This document shows, in pieces, positions 31,237 through 41,634 of a stretch of DNA of 64,000 bases. This DNA comes from Cutaneotrichosporon cavernicola. Taxonomy: Eukaryota; Basidiomycota; Tremellomycetes; Trichosporonales; Trichosporonaceae. Each line of letters opens with the position of its first letter. Positions within the stretch are counted from its first letter, which is position 1. Made by a program: the position numbers and the translations under genes. Below the pieces are notes generated by a model, which saw only the letters and a program-made list of their open reading frames with translations, was not told where the DNA came from and did no database searches. The stretch spans positions 3,100,001 through 3,164,000 of the forward strand of contig NC_083394.1 of NCBI RefSeq assembly GCF_030864355.1. Direction: 5' to 3'.

Positions 31237-32722
31237 ATGGTCGCGCCGCTCCCCCCGGTACCCGTCGTCGAGCTGGACTTGCAGCTTGACTATCTCGCCC
31301 GCGGCGAGTCCATGACGGCCGACATGCGCGACTTCCGCGATGCAGCCGTAGCCATCATGAAGCGCTCAGACAAGGCCGCCATCCTCAACATCCCCAAGGC
31401 CAACTACTACATCCGAGGCCAGCGCAACATTACGGCTGCGGCGCGGTTGGCTGACCCCAAGAAGCCGCATTACGTCTTCGAGTCCATCTTCAAAGTCACC
31501 ATGCTCAAGGACCTCGAGATCCTCGGTAACGGGGCGACGATCTCGCTCGACTGGCAGCAGCGCTTCGGAGCCTTTGAGCTGCACGGGAGTGTCGCAACCT
31601 CGCGTCGCGCGCAACCGCCCCAGTATGTTGCAGAGGTTGGACCAGTACTCGACCTGTGTGACGCTACTGGGCCCATGATTGTAACTGACTTGAACTTTGT
31701 GACGCTACAGGATAAACTCGTGCTAGGCAACGAATACCGCGACACGGGCCGCCAGGTTGGCGGCTCGTCTATCGTCTTGGAGGCATGCCCCGGAGCTCAC
31801 CTTTCGCGTATCACGACAGAGGGTATGCCGCTCGATGGTATTACAATCTGCGACCAGAAAGTGAAGCGCAAGCTTGGGGAGATTACCATCATTGACAATG
31901 TACATTGTGAGGGCTCGGGTCGGCAGCGACTCTCGTGGATCAGAGGCAATGGGCTCACCCTTACAAACTCGCGTTTCACTAAAGCGAGGCGCGGCCAAGT
32001 ATCTTCTTGCCCCGGTGCTGGGCTTGACATTGAGCCTAATTCTGAAACGTCCAATTCACACGAATGGACACGCAACGGTCTGTTTACAGTAAGAACTGTA
32101 TATTTGACGACAATTTTGGCCCTGGATTGCTCGCACCATTCAACCGCGCCAATGCCTCCTATTCGATCCACGGGGGGCAAGCCGAGTTTGAAGACTGCGC
32201 GGTCACCGGGCAGACGACGTACTGTCCATATCCTTCGACCGTTGCAAGTTCCATGGCACTGAATGGGCCGCAAGTGACGGACTGGGCTTCGATAATGTGC
32301 GCAATGCCTCGCGCGCCACGACTTGGACCACTGAACGTTCTCAGACACGGCTAATGGTGTGAGGGGTGGCGGCAGTCGCACCATGGAGGCGAGTGGCACT
32401 GCAATGCCAAATGGACGGGTTGCACGTTCACGAACAGGGCCCTGTCGAATCTCTGGATCAAGAGCAATCTCAGATACCGCGCGCAGATGCTGGTCGAGGG
32501 CTGCCGCATCGTACACGGAAACGCGGCGATGGCGAACCACACCAGAGCAGCTCGAGCAGGTCAACATCCAAAACTCGGTTTTTTACGGAGAGCAAGGACG
32601 TGTCCATAGGTCCTTACACGTACCTCATCTACGCCAAGTCGTGCAACATCGACCGCCCCAGCTTAATCCTCTCCGACTATCTGGGCAAAAATTCAACTAT
32701 GATGAGGTGGTGGCGCGCGTAG
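31237..32722 (+). pseudogene. Broken right-handed beta-helix (pectate-lyase-fold) gene
   Basis: The first 270 codons are open (MVAPLPPVPVVELDLQLDYL onward) and look like a parallel beta-helix protein with repeated Asn/Gly-rich turns (ILGNGATISLDW, LTLTNSRFTKARR). After that the coding sense jumps frames. Near 32043 a one-base loss in an A-run moves the reading to a frame with YSKNCIFDDNFGPGLLAPFN. Near 32205 it moves again to SFDRCKFHGTEW. A stop follows near 32358, another shift gives WTGCTFTNRALSNLWIKSN, and yet another gives VNIQNSVFYGE. No intron signals lie at these points. At least four lesions suggest a decayed gene; sequencing error is less likely but possible. There is no signal peptide at the present start. 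The original role was probably polysaccharide binding or cleavage. Confidence 0.7.
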
Positions 32723-33386
32723 TCTGAAGGTAATGTACATGCAAGAGTTGAGCAGCCGGCGCAGCCTTTTTGCGTCAGTCCTCAAGGTTTGGCTTTCTTC
32801 ACCTCCCAACAATTCCGGATGCTGTTAGCAGTGTCACCTGGCAACAGCGTCAAGCGACAGCCGCTCATCTAACTTGTCACTGGGACGGTGCAGAAGAATG
32901 GATGTGGGTGTCAAGCTTACTTGACGACGGCGCGACATCGCATCTTCCGTTCCGGATGGGGCATCTAGTCCCAGCTGAGGTCACTCCGAGGAGAGACTGG
33001 ACACTGCCGAGGACAGTGTACAGCTGCATGAAACCTTAACGACCTACAGAACAGACGCTGCCACAGGACACCGGCTTGTCACGTCCGTGCTTGACGGATT
33101 GATGACAAGAATATGGTTTGGAACGCATGCCAACTGGAACGCGTCAAAAAGCAACCTGTCCATACTCGCCTATTCACATGAAGCGTAATAGGATGAAACC
33201 AGAAGCCTTGAATGTGACGTCTTTAAACCATCATCGTCAAACGTATTCCCCTATGCATCCCAGGGAATACTCCTGGCTCCCCTTCATCACCTCCGATGTT
33301 TTCGGAGCCTGGAAGTGGTAAAGTCTAAAGGATTTATGGAGATAAAAGAGCACGGGTCTCCTCTGATCGCCACATCAACACGCACT
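32723..33386. other. Upstream region of the DUF1996 gene
   Basis: No gene seen. An AT-richer stretch with GATAAAAG (about 33340) is the best core-promoter candidate for the DUF1996 gene. Confidence 0.4.
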
Positions 33387-35311
33387 ATGTTCAAGTTCGG
33401 CCTAGTTGTACTCGCGCTCATGTCCGCTGGCAGCGCTGCCGCAAGGGCTGGCACGTTCGTCGTCGACGTTCCTGGCACCTTGACAGTGTCGCGCATGGAC
33501 CCAATCGCGAACCCTGGTGATATTTCTGGTCACGTGCACAAGATTGTCGGCGCATCCAACTTCAATGGCAAGCCCGTCCAGTCGAGGCACCGATGCTGAC
33601 ATCAGCGGGGTTGAACACCCCCGAGGAGCAGCTGGCTGCCGAATGCACGACCGTGCAGATCGGCGATGACAAGTCCAATTACTGGGCACCCTCACTGTAC
33701 TGGATCAACGCCAACGGGACATACACCCTGCTCCCGCACGCACTCAAGATCTACTACCTTTTCCAGACAGGGGTTCAGAAGACACACGCGTTTCCTCCAG
33801 GCCTGCGCATGATCTCTGGTATCGCAATGAGGCGTGATCCGGGGCATATCGCTGCGCAGGGCTTCGACATTAACATGTCCCCATACAATGCCGATATTCC
33901 CTACAACCACCAGTACTTGCCCAACGGCACGACGTACCCTGACCCGCCGCCAGGCAACTACATTCACATGAACATTGGGTTCCCATTCTGCGGGCGTGCG
34001 GACCAGGCCCTCGACTCGGACGGCCACTTCTCCCACATGTCGTGGGGTATCGACGGTGGCGGAAACTGGGAGCCCAATAACCATATCGGCAAGTGTCCCG
34101 AGTCCCACCCGATCCTGTACCCGCGCATCTTCCTCGAAAACTTCTACTACATTACCCCCGAGATGAAGGCGCAGTGGAACAAGTCCGGGCCCAACTTTAT
34201 CCTTTCGAACGGCGACACCACTGGTGTTACCTTCCACGCCGACTTTGTCAACGGGTGGAAGACCGAGACGCTCCAGGCGGCCGTGGAAGAGTGCTTTGAT
34301 ACGGGACACGACATTGGCAGCTGCGCTCCTTTCGTACCCACCCTCAATGCGACCGAGAACGAGCGGCAATGTCGGTACCAGGGCCAGATCCCTGCCGAGG
34401 ATGTAGGCTTCTCAGGGCCGATTGAGCATCTCCCCGGCTGCAACCCGCGCTGGGACTGGGACGGACCAATGAGTAAGCCAAACTCCCCAGCGGACTGCCC
34501 ATGGTTCAAGCAGCCAGGATGGACGTCTCCGAACCTCATGTTCCGTATCCCACAATACGAGGGTACCGGCTCAGTCACCAACAACATCCCCGTCGTGCTC
34601 CCCGGCGTCGACACGTCTAATCTCACCAATCTACCCTCGCCAATTGGCTCCTCACCAAATAAACCTGTCCCCAAGTATATAGAGTGGGCTGTGCGCACCG
34701 ACGAGACGACCAAGGTCCCCCATGTCATGGTCGGCACGCAGGAGGCCGTCGATGCGGCCGCCATGTCGCCTAGTGGCCTCAACGCCGATTGCCAGGTGTA
34801 TGGTCGCGGACGCATCGGAAAGGGGTTCACCGCGAGGGACCCTGGCGAGAACGGCCTCAAGAACGTTGACACCACCGGCTCGGGAGGGCTGTTCAAGGAG
34901 ACTTACCGTTGCAGTACACCGATTTACCTGCCCTGCGGTCCGCCTGACAACTCGACGCTGTCTGGTGGCATCTCGACGCAGCCAGGGGCCAACTCGACGT
35001 TGCGGGAGGCCAATTCGACGCAGGCTGAGTCGTCGGCGGGAAACGCGACCGCGCCGATTGGGAGCGCGTCACCGCCCGAGAGGAGCGCGTCGTCGTCGGA
35101 AGAGGTCCAGCCTGTGGCTGGCAGCCCAACCGACTTGGGCAACGTGTTGGTAGGGGCTCCGAGCGACGAAGTCACCGGTTCCAGCAGCGCATCAGCGGGC
35201 CCAAGCGCTGATACGGATCCAAGCAGCGCACTGGCAGACCCTAGCGCCGCAACAACGGGTCCCAGCGACGTGCCTAAGCGCTGCGGCCGCAAGAGGCGCC
35301 GTTCCCATTAG
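33387..35311 (+). CDS. Secreted DUF1996 protein with GC-AG intron
   Basis: Extracellular fungal protein with a DUF1996 domain, of unknown activity and sometimes linked to WSC or wall-associated domains. The signal peptide is MFKFGLVVLALMSAGSAA. The domain starts FVVDVPGTLTVSRMDPI and GHVHKIVGASNF. It runs through KSNYWAPSLYW, GLRMISGIAMRRDP, FPFCGRADQALDSDGHFSHM, CPESHPILYPRIFLE and FHADFVNGW to LPGCNPRWDWDGP near residue 365. The tail (about 490-610) is a Ser/Thr/Pro/Ala-rich, likely O-glycosylated stalk ending in basic GRKRRRSH. Exons 33387-33567 and 33606-35311 join over a 38-nt intron starting GCAAGC and ending CATCAG. This gives 628 codons in frame, whereas no GT donor does. It is flanked by a broken secreted-protein gene and by the S family. 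Confidence 0.9.
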
Positions 35312-37103
35312 TCATTATTGTAGCCTGCCGAGCGCCGACTATAGCTTCTTTGCCACTGCCGCCTAGAGCGGTCAGTGGATCCTTTTCCACCTATTTTATC
35401 CCATCGCATGACATCTTGATTCTTAGCAGAGTTTGGCTTGGGGTGGGGGGCATCTATCAGTGAGGTTACGATTACCTCACTGGAGTCAGTCCTGACGTCC
35501 CGGGTTGATTTGAGTGGGCAGTTCTACATGGTGCCCAGAACCATGCGGTCCCTTCTTACCTTCTCCAAGGAGATCACCTGTCGATTCTCGCTTACTGCTT
35601 GTGTTTTGGCAACTGGCACAGGTTTCCACCCGCGGTTCGGCTGGTTGGAGACCAGCAGCAACCGGAGCGCGCACGGTTGCTGACTCAGGTATCTAACTTG
35701 GTGGAAAGGCCAGGCGGCAGGATACCTCCCTGACAAGAACGTGCGATACCAACCTCTCAGCTCTCAGCTCGCAAGTCGCAGAGGTCCCTCCCAATCCCAA
35801 CGACAGCCACATTCACACACAGTAGGCCGCTGCCCGAGCTCGCACCGTTCAGGTATTGGGAGAAAGAGGATGGTAAATTGAACACCCTCAACGCAGTAAT
35901 GAATCTCGCACATCTTCAACGCCAGTTCCACCTGTAACCGAGTTGATGAACGTTTGACCTACTGGAGTCCATCACGATCGAGATCCACCATCCGGGTTCG
36001 TCGCGTTCGAGAGGCCCACGGCGAACCATAGCCTCGGAATGGTGATCCTGGTGACAGACTCTCGGGTCCGTAGGTTAAATACCATGTCTGCGAATGTAAT
36101 TAGATCGGCTGCAGCCTGAATGGTAAGGTTATAAATCCCAGATTCTGGGATACGGTTGCGGAATGAGCCAATGTGCCGGAGTGGGGGAATAAAATTGATG
36201 TTTGCCCACTTGACGGCAGCTGATAATGTACCGGTCCGTAAAGAAGCGGTCGATGATGATGAATGCGCCGAGCTTCTAGAATAGGATCGGTATGTGTTCT
36301 GGCCATGCAATGAGGACGAGACAAGTTGCGGAATGCTGATGGCATTCGTTCGCAATGTCCAGATGTTGACACGATGGTGAGGACGTTCGCTGATACCACC
36401 ACATCGTATGGTACAGGCTGCAGGAGAACTAGTCCACCAACTAGTACCTCAAGAGTACGGCCTGTCCGAAGAATGAGGGACGAGTTCTGACTGTGATGAT
36501 AACGGCTCAACAGGCTGGTCGTTCTTGTCGTGCTGGTCATTCTTGTCATGACCGGCTCAATGTGAGACCATGTTACACAACCCTAATGGAACTCCAGAAC
36601 CCCACTCCTCATTCTTAACTGCCATCTTTTGGGCAATTGGGCAACAGATCCATTCCAGAGCGGGAAGCGTTGAATCTGACGGTGTTTGAACCTCTTTCAA
36701 AAGATACCAATACCGATCAGTAAACCATTCAAAGCGGCCTTAACCAACACCCCGCCAGCATGACCCTCGACCGGCTCAACAGATTCACGGCAACTACAGA
36801 AATAGGTTGCCATGACTTCGCATGAAGACGCCGTTGAGGACTCGTGGCTTGGGGGACTCGGTATGAGCGGAGCCAATGAATGGGGCTGTGGAAAGCAATT
36901 CAGACGATCGCCAGCATGATCATCTTTATGACTGATTACTGCCGACCAGCTTAAGCTGAAACATATCATGAGTGTGGTCTGCAAGAGAGATATAAACTGC
37001 TCTTGCTGTGTCTGTGTCTGATCTTGCGTATCTGCTCACAGCTCTGCTACCCAGGCTTCGTACTCCAGTGACGCACAAAGACACATAGACTCACTCACAC
37101 ACC
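35312..37103. other. Long intergenic region upstream of S2
   Basis: About 1.8 kb with no convincing gene, RNA or mobile element. The right end holds the S2 core promoter with TATAAA at 36991-36996. Confidence 0.45.
36991..36996 (+). promoter_or_regulatory. TATA box of S2
   Basis: TATAAA lies 108-113 bp before the S2 start codon. S1 and S3 have one at nearly the same distance (126-131 bp and 124-130 bp), which is uncommon among the other genes of the window. Confidence 0.6.
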
Positions 37104-38051
37104 ATGCGCCCCACACTGGTCTTTGCGGTCTTGAGCTGCGTAGCTCTTGCCGCCCCCCTGGCCACTTCCCCAGACCAGTCCATCGCTGTCGCTCGGTCCG
37201 AAGATTCTTTAGGAGCCCGTGACGCGCAACCCAAAGTTATCTCCGTTGATGAGCGACAGTTCTCGCCTGGAGGTAAGCACACACCTTGCCACACACTCAC
37301 TCCAGGCGTCGGCAATATCGACTTGAACGCAGTTGTCGACCGGGTGACCAAGGCCCTCCAGCAAACTGCAGGCCTCACGGGAGACCAAGTTAAAACCCTC
37401 GTCAGCGTGGTCACCGGCATCCTCCAAGGGCGCGGCTTGGACAGCAGCGTGGTTGGCAAGCTCCTCTCCATCCCGTCCTCTGTCCTCATCAAGCTCCCTC
37501 AGATCCTGGCGCCCATTCTCATCCCCGCAACCATGGGACTTCCAGGTGTCAACCAGATCGTCTACATGCTCCTTGCCCTCCTCCAGACACTCGGAGGTGG
37601 CCTCGGCCTTCTCGGCGGGCTAACCGGCGGTCTTGGCGGTCTCCTTGGCGGCCGTGGTTTAGACGCGCGCGCTCTCTCTGGCATTAATGTTGACGACGTG
37701 ATCGCCAAGGTCTCCAATGCCCTCAAGAACACTGGTTTGGGAGAGGGAAGCCGCGACATTGTTGGAAGCCTCGTCCGCAACCTCCTCAACGGCAGTGGAC
37801 TCGGAAGCGCCGCCCTCGGCCAGCTCCAGTCCCTCCCCTCCCAGGGACTATCGAGCGTCATTGGCGCCCTAAACACTGTCATATGGCAGGTTCCGGGTCT
37901 CGGACCCATCCTCGCACCCCTGCTTGTCCTTCTCCAACTTGTCCTCCTCACGGGCAGCAGCGGTCTCCTCGGTTCGGTTAACAACACCACTGGCGGTGTT
38001 TTGGGGGGCAAGACTGGGCCCATTGGTGGGGTGCTTGGCGGAATTCTCTGA
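37104..38051 (+). CDS. Two-module cysteine-free secreted protein (family member S2)
   Basis: Paralogue of S1 and S3, 304 residues from exons 37104-37273 and 37307-38051. The signal peptide is MRPTLVFAVLSCVALAAP. The leader has AVARSEDSLGAR and ends DERQ (residues 49-52). Two modules follow. Module one is about 59-150 (QVKTLVSVVTGILQGRGLD, then LSIPSSVLIKLP and TMGLPGVNQI). Module two is about 184-275 (DIVGSLVRNLLNGSGLG, then QSLPSQGL and VPGLGPILAPLL). A Gly/Leu-rich bridge joins them, and the end is GGVLGGKTGPIGGVLGG. The mature part lacks cysteine. The 33-nt intron is a multiple of three with no stop, so retention would add 11 residues, one of them Cys. It is real because S3 has an intron at the same codon position after an exon 1 of identical length (170 nt). 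Very hydrophobic; function unknown. Confidence 0.88.
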   Translation: MRPTLVFAVLSCVALAAPLATSPDQSIAVARSEDSLGARDAQPKVISVDERQFSPGGKHTPCHTLTPGVGNIDLNAVVDRVTKALQQTAGLTGDQVKTLVSVVTGILQGRGLDSSVVGKLLSIPSSVLIKLPQILAPILIPATMGLPGVNQIVYMLLALLQTLGGGLGLLGGLTGGLGGLLGGRGLDARALSGINVDDVIAKVSNALKNTGLGEGSRDIVGSLVRNLLNGSGLGSAALGQLQSLPSQGLSSVIGALNTVIWQVPGLGPILAPLLVLLQLVLLTGSSGLLGSVNNTTGGVLGGKTGPIGGVLGGIL

Positions 38052-38903
38052 GCACTTATATGAGGTTGGGTGGGCTGGGGACGGGGCGGGGTGGAACGAG
38101 TGGTTGCACGTGACAGCTATATGTAAGAGGAAGAAACGTAGTCAATCGAAATAAAAGTGCCTGTCTATTCAATGATCAAATGAAACATACTGTAAGCAGT
38201 ACAACTGTTGATCGTCAGGATCGCCGGCCTCATCTTGCCGGCCGCGACCTCGCAGTCAGCTGCCATTTTGAAATGGATATCGGCCATTAGTGCCAAATCT
38301 CATTTTAGTTAGCGGTCATATCACTTTCGCCAGGTATGTTGAATTATTGTAGATACTTGAACCTGAGGAGTGTGGCACCAGTGTGCCTAGTCTCTCAACT
38401 AACGAGCTCGACCTCTCACTTAAGCGCAGTTATTAACGATCTTCAATTGTACACAGGTAGATCAGATCCAGGCAATCCTGACCATTTGATCTGTTCCCAC
38501 CTCGCACTCAGTCTTCATCTGTACATCATTCTGGTGCTTGCTGGCCTCCAAGCCTAAACTTCTTGGCATCACACGTATCGCCTCCCTCTCCTGACGGCTG
38601 ACCGAGTCGCGACGTTGACGGAACCTACAGGGGCTAGTTTCCCACGTCGTACCCAGTTATGGATTGACATTTGACCGTGATCCTCAATGTGCCACACATA
38701 CTTGCTCTACTCCCTCCCAACCCACAGCCCTCGACAGGTCCGCTCTAAGCCGCCGCCTCCCTCGGCATTCATCTATATAATACCTACCTTTCTCCTCTAC
38801 CTTCTCTTCATCCCTCATCTCTCATCCCCTCACTCTCTCTGTGGCCACTCCGTCCCCACATTCTTTTAACTAGACTCGGTATAACTCCTTCCCTCGCCTC
38901 ACA
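38052..38903 (+). promoter_or_regulatory. Intergenic region and promoter of S3
   Basis: No gene between the two paralogues. TATATAA lies at 38774-38780, followed by a long C/T-rich leader (about 38790-38900) up to the S3 start codon. Confidence 0.5.
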
Positions 38904-40089
38904 ATGCGCTCATTCTCCCTTGCGGCCGTGACTGCTCTCGCCGCCTTCGCAGTCGCCACCCCCCTCAAGGTCGATCTTGGGGTCGCCACCGTGAACGTTA
39001 ATAACCTCGCCCGTGACGCCGGCACTGGCCCCAAGGCTGTCGAGCGCCAGCTCGCCGAGCCTGGCCCCCCTGTGTGAGTGCCTTTACTCTCTTAGCACCA
39101 TAAATCTCTCACCACGGCCTCCTCTGACTCCAGCGTTGGCAACGTGGACTGGGACGCTCTCTTCAAGGAGATGCAGCACCAGCTCAACGGTGTCGCCGGC
39201 ATCACCGCTGAAGACGCCAATGTCGCCATCAAAGCCATGATGGACATCATGCAGGGTAAAAACATCCCCGCTGCCACTCTCAAGCTTTTCTCGCTCCCGG
39301 CCGATTTCCTCATTCGTATTCCCACTCTCATGAAGCCCGTCATCATTGCCGGCACCATGGGCATGCCCGGAGCCAACAACTTGATCTTCCTCATCTTCGA
39401 GATGCTCCCCAGCCTTGTGAGTTACACTTCCTGCTTTGAACCACCTCCCTTCATTACCCCTCCTGCTTCCTCTGGTGTGTCCGCATCGAGGTCCCGGCTT
39501 CGAGCACACTCGAGAGGGCTGTGACTGGGGGTTTTGTGACTTTCATGTTCGTGGCCTTTGATTTATGAGCTTTTCATCAAGGTACTAGAGCACAGTCTGA
39601 CATCCAGGGCCGCGGCATCGACCTCGACTCCGGCGAGACCGGCGCCACTGGCGGCCAGTCGGGCGGCCTCGGCGGCCTTTTCGGTGGCACGACCGGCCGC
39701 CCGACCGTTGGCACGACCGGCGGCACGACCGGCGGCACGACTGTTGGCACAACCGTTGGCACGACCGGCGGCACGACTGGCGGCACAACTGTTTCAACTG
39801 GTGGCTCCCCTGATCTTGGCAGCCTCGACTCTCTCGGCCTCCCTGCCCAGGTCGTTGAGCTTATTCGCCGCATCCTCGTCTCTCTCGCAACCGGTGTGTT
39901 CACCTGCCTGTCTTACAGAACTGACCCCAAGGCACTCCGATCTCGCCTGAAGACGCTGCGGCCTTCCAGGGTCTCGACCAGTCAGTTATCGACCAGGTGC
40001 TGGACTCTCTTCCCGACACCCTCTCGAACGCTCTCGGCACTTCGCTCCTCGGTGGTTCCCACGGCACTATTGGCGGTCCTCTGCTGTAA
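38904..40089 (+). CDS. Two-module cysteine-free secreted protein (family member S3)
   Basis: Third paralogue, 298 residues from exons 38904-39073, 39134-39416, 39608-39893 and 39932-40089. The signal peptide is MRSFSLAAVTALAAFAVA. The leader has NNLARD and ends VERQ (46-49). Module one (about 59-151) aligns with S2 almost without gaps: GNVDWDAL, GITAEDANVA, SLPADFLIRIP and TMGMPGANN match GNIDLNAV, GLTGDQVKTL, SIPSSVLIKLP and TMGLPGVNQ. The linker carries nine or so GTT(G/V) tetrapeptides encoded by a 12-bp minisatellite (about 39690-39790). A degenerate second module follows (LPAQVVELIRRILVSLATG and LDQSVIDQVLDSLPDTLS). Cysteine-free. The Thr-rich linker is probably O-mannosylated and variable in length between strains. 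Role unknown. Confidence 0.86.
39690..39792 (+). repeat. 12-bp coding minisatellite in S3
   Basis: Tandem GGCACGACCGGC / GGCACGACTGTT units encode GTTG and GTTV tetrapeptides in the linker between the two modules of S3. The units differ by a few silent and Gly/Val changes. Confidence 0.85.
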
Positions 40090-40658
40090 GCGCGCACGTC
40101 TTCCTCGTAATAGTTGGTTAGCCTCTCGTTCCCTCTCCAATACACGACTAACCCCCTCGCCGTTTTTTTGTAACCGACTGCATTGTTTGAGGCAAATCAC
40201 TTGGGGAGAGCCCAGCGGTGTCGGCGGCATCTAGGTGACTCCACTCGTTTGGCGTCATTAGTTTAGTGCTGGCTTCAACCATAAACCCCTCCTCCATAAC
40301 TATTGCGTTGTTGATTGCTGTCGATACATTCGGGTGTTCTGTCAGATGCTGGCCCGCCACCCAGAGAATCAGATGACCTTGGACGAAAGGCTGCTGGCCG
40401 CTGGCAACACTCCCTTCCCTCTCATCACAAGCACCCCGGCTGTCACTAGGCCATCGCATGGCGCAGTCAGTCATTCCGGTAGCCGAGAATACTCTCAAGC
40501 ACCTGGGAGTGGAGGTTAGCAGCTTAGTCGGCCAGCGCAGGAGCGGGTCTCAGAGAAGAGCCTGCGACTGAAGTCAGGGGGGTCAGAGTGCTACGCAAAA
40601 GCACAGAAGAATAATGCCGTACATACAACATGCTGTGGTCTCGTAATAACCTCTCAAC
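40090..40658. other. Intergenic region between convergent genes
   Basis: About 570 bp between the stop of S3 and the stop of a leftward gene. Nothing recognised beyond 3' untranslated sequence. Confidence 0.45.
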
Positions 40659-41423
40659 CTAGTCGAAAGTCGACGCGGGTGCAGGCATGGTCATCCGAGG
40701 CGCGTGTCTGCGAGGGATATCCCTGCGCGGCATGGGCAGAGATTCCTACAGTCAGCAGAGGCGCCAGAAGCCAACCCTTGACTCACCCGTCTCCTCTCTC
40801 CCGGGAAGAGGGCCATGAAAGCCTCAGCATCCTCCACCACACTCCGCGCAACGCCCATCATCTCCACTCCAAGCTCATTGAGCGTCTGCCCAAGCAGTAT
40901 CTGTGGCTGCTGACCACTACGATCAGCCCTCTCTCGCAAAGACGTACGCTTTAGTAGCCTGGACCAACTCCAGAACTTCCTTTCGCACCTCCGCCATGAC
41001 GGAGACTTGATGCACCTCCATCGCTCGAACGTAGATGTGCTTGTGCGAATCGGTCGTCTCCACTTCAGGAAGGTACTGTTCCACCAGCCCCTCAACCGTA
41101 GCCACCTTTCCCGCGGCGAGCGCCGAGAGGAGTTGCTTCCGTCAGCTGACTCAGTATAAAGTCACCTCGCGCCGCATGTCTAGGCTGATCTCGAAGAGGG
41201 CGTCCCCGTCCGCCACTGATAGGCGGTGCAGTGTTTCCATGCCGGTTTGGTCTACGTCCAGGTCGGCCAGGGCGGCTTCGAGCATGCTTGCTTCGTGGGT
41301 TATCCTTTGGCGGACGAGGGTTAGGTGCGCGGCGAGCTGGAGGACGGAGGGAAGACGCTTGGTCAGGAGTGTGGGTTCGAGATGTTCGCGAAGTGCGTCG
41401 AGGACGAGGGCCGGGGTTGCCAT
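40659..41423 (-). CDS. Conserved-looking helical protein of unknown function
   Basis: I do not recognise it. The ATG is at 41423. Exons 41166-41423, 40948-41135 and two more (third from 40916) give about 210 residues. The protein is almost wholly alpha-helical with long amphipathic stretches (LVRQRITHEASMLEAALADL, VRKEVLELVQATK), no signal peptide and no membrane segment, suggesting a small coiled-coil subunit of a complex. The intron at 40917-40947 (GTACGT donor, GTAG end) was placed so that LLGQTLNELGVEMMGVARS stays in frame. The last exon adds a basic, Pro/Arg-rich tail (PMPRRDIPRRHAPRM). It reads in the same direction as the next two genes upstream. Confidence 0.65.
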
Positions 41424-41634
41424 TGTGTGATGGTGGGTGGTGGATGTTGTCAACCACCGTACTGCCCTGCACGCATAAACAAACGTAGGCTGGTATACCG
41501 GCTCATTTGGTTCTCCTCCACCCGGCGTCCCTCATCTGCCCCACTCTTCCCACTTCTGCTCGTCTCGTGCCTTCAAACACCCGCCTACGTAATTCCCAGA
41601 TGCACAGCAGAAAACGATACAGTGCAGATGCTAA

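Noticed and set aside
35312..37103. Old transposon remnants in the gene-poor stretch
   Set aside because: No terminal repeats, target duplications or transposase-like translations could be found by eye.
37274..37306. Treating S2 as a single uninterrupted exon
   Set aside because: The 33-nt stretch has canonical splice signals and S3 has an intron at the same place, so splicing is the better model.
39681..39795. CRISPR-like or regulatory repeat array
   Set aside because: The 12-bp units are in frame within an exon and encode GTT(G/V) repeats, and CRISPR arrays are not expected in a fungal nuclear genome.
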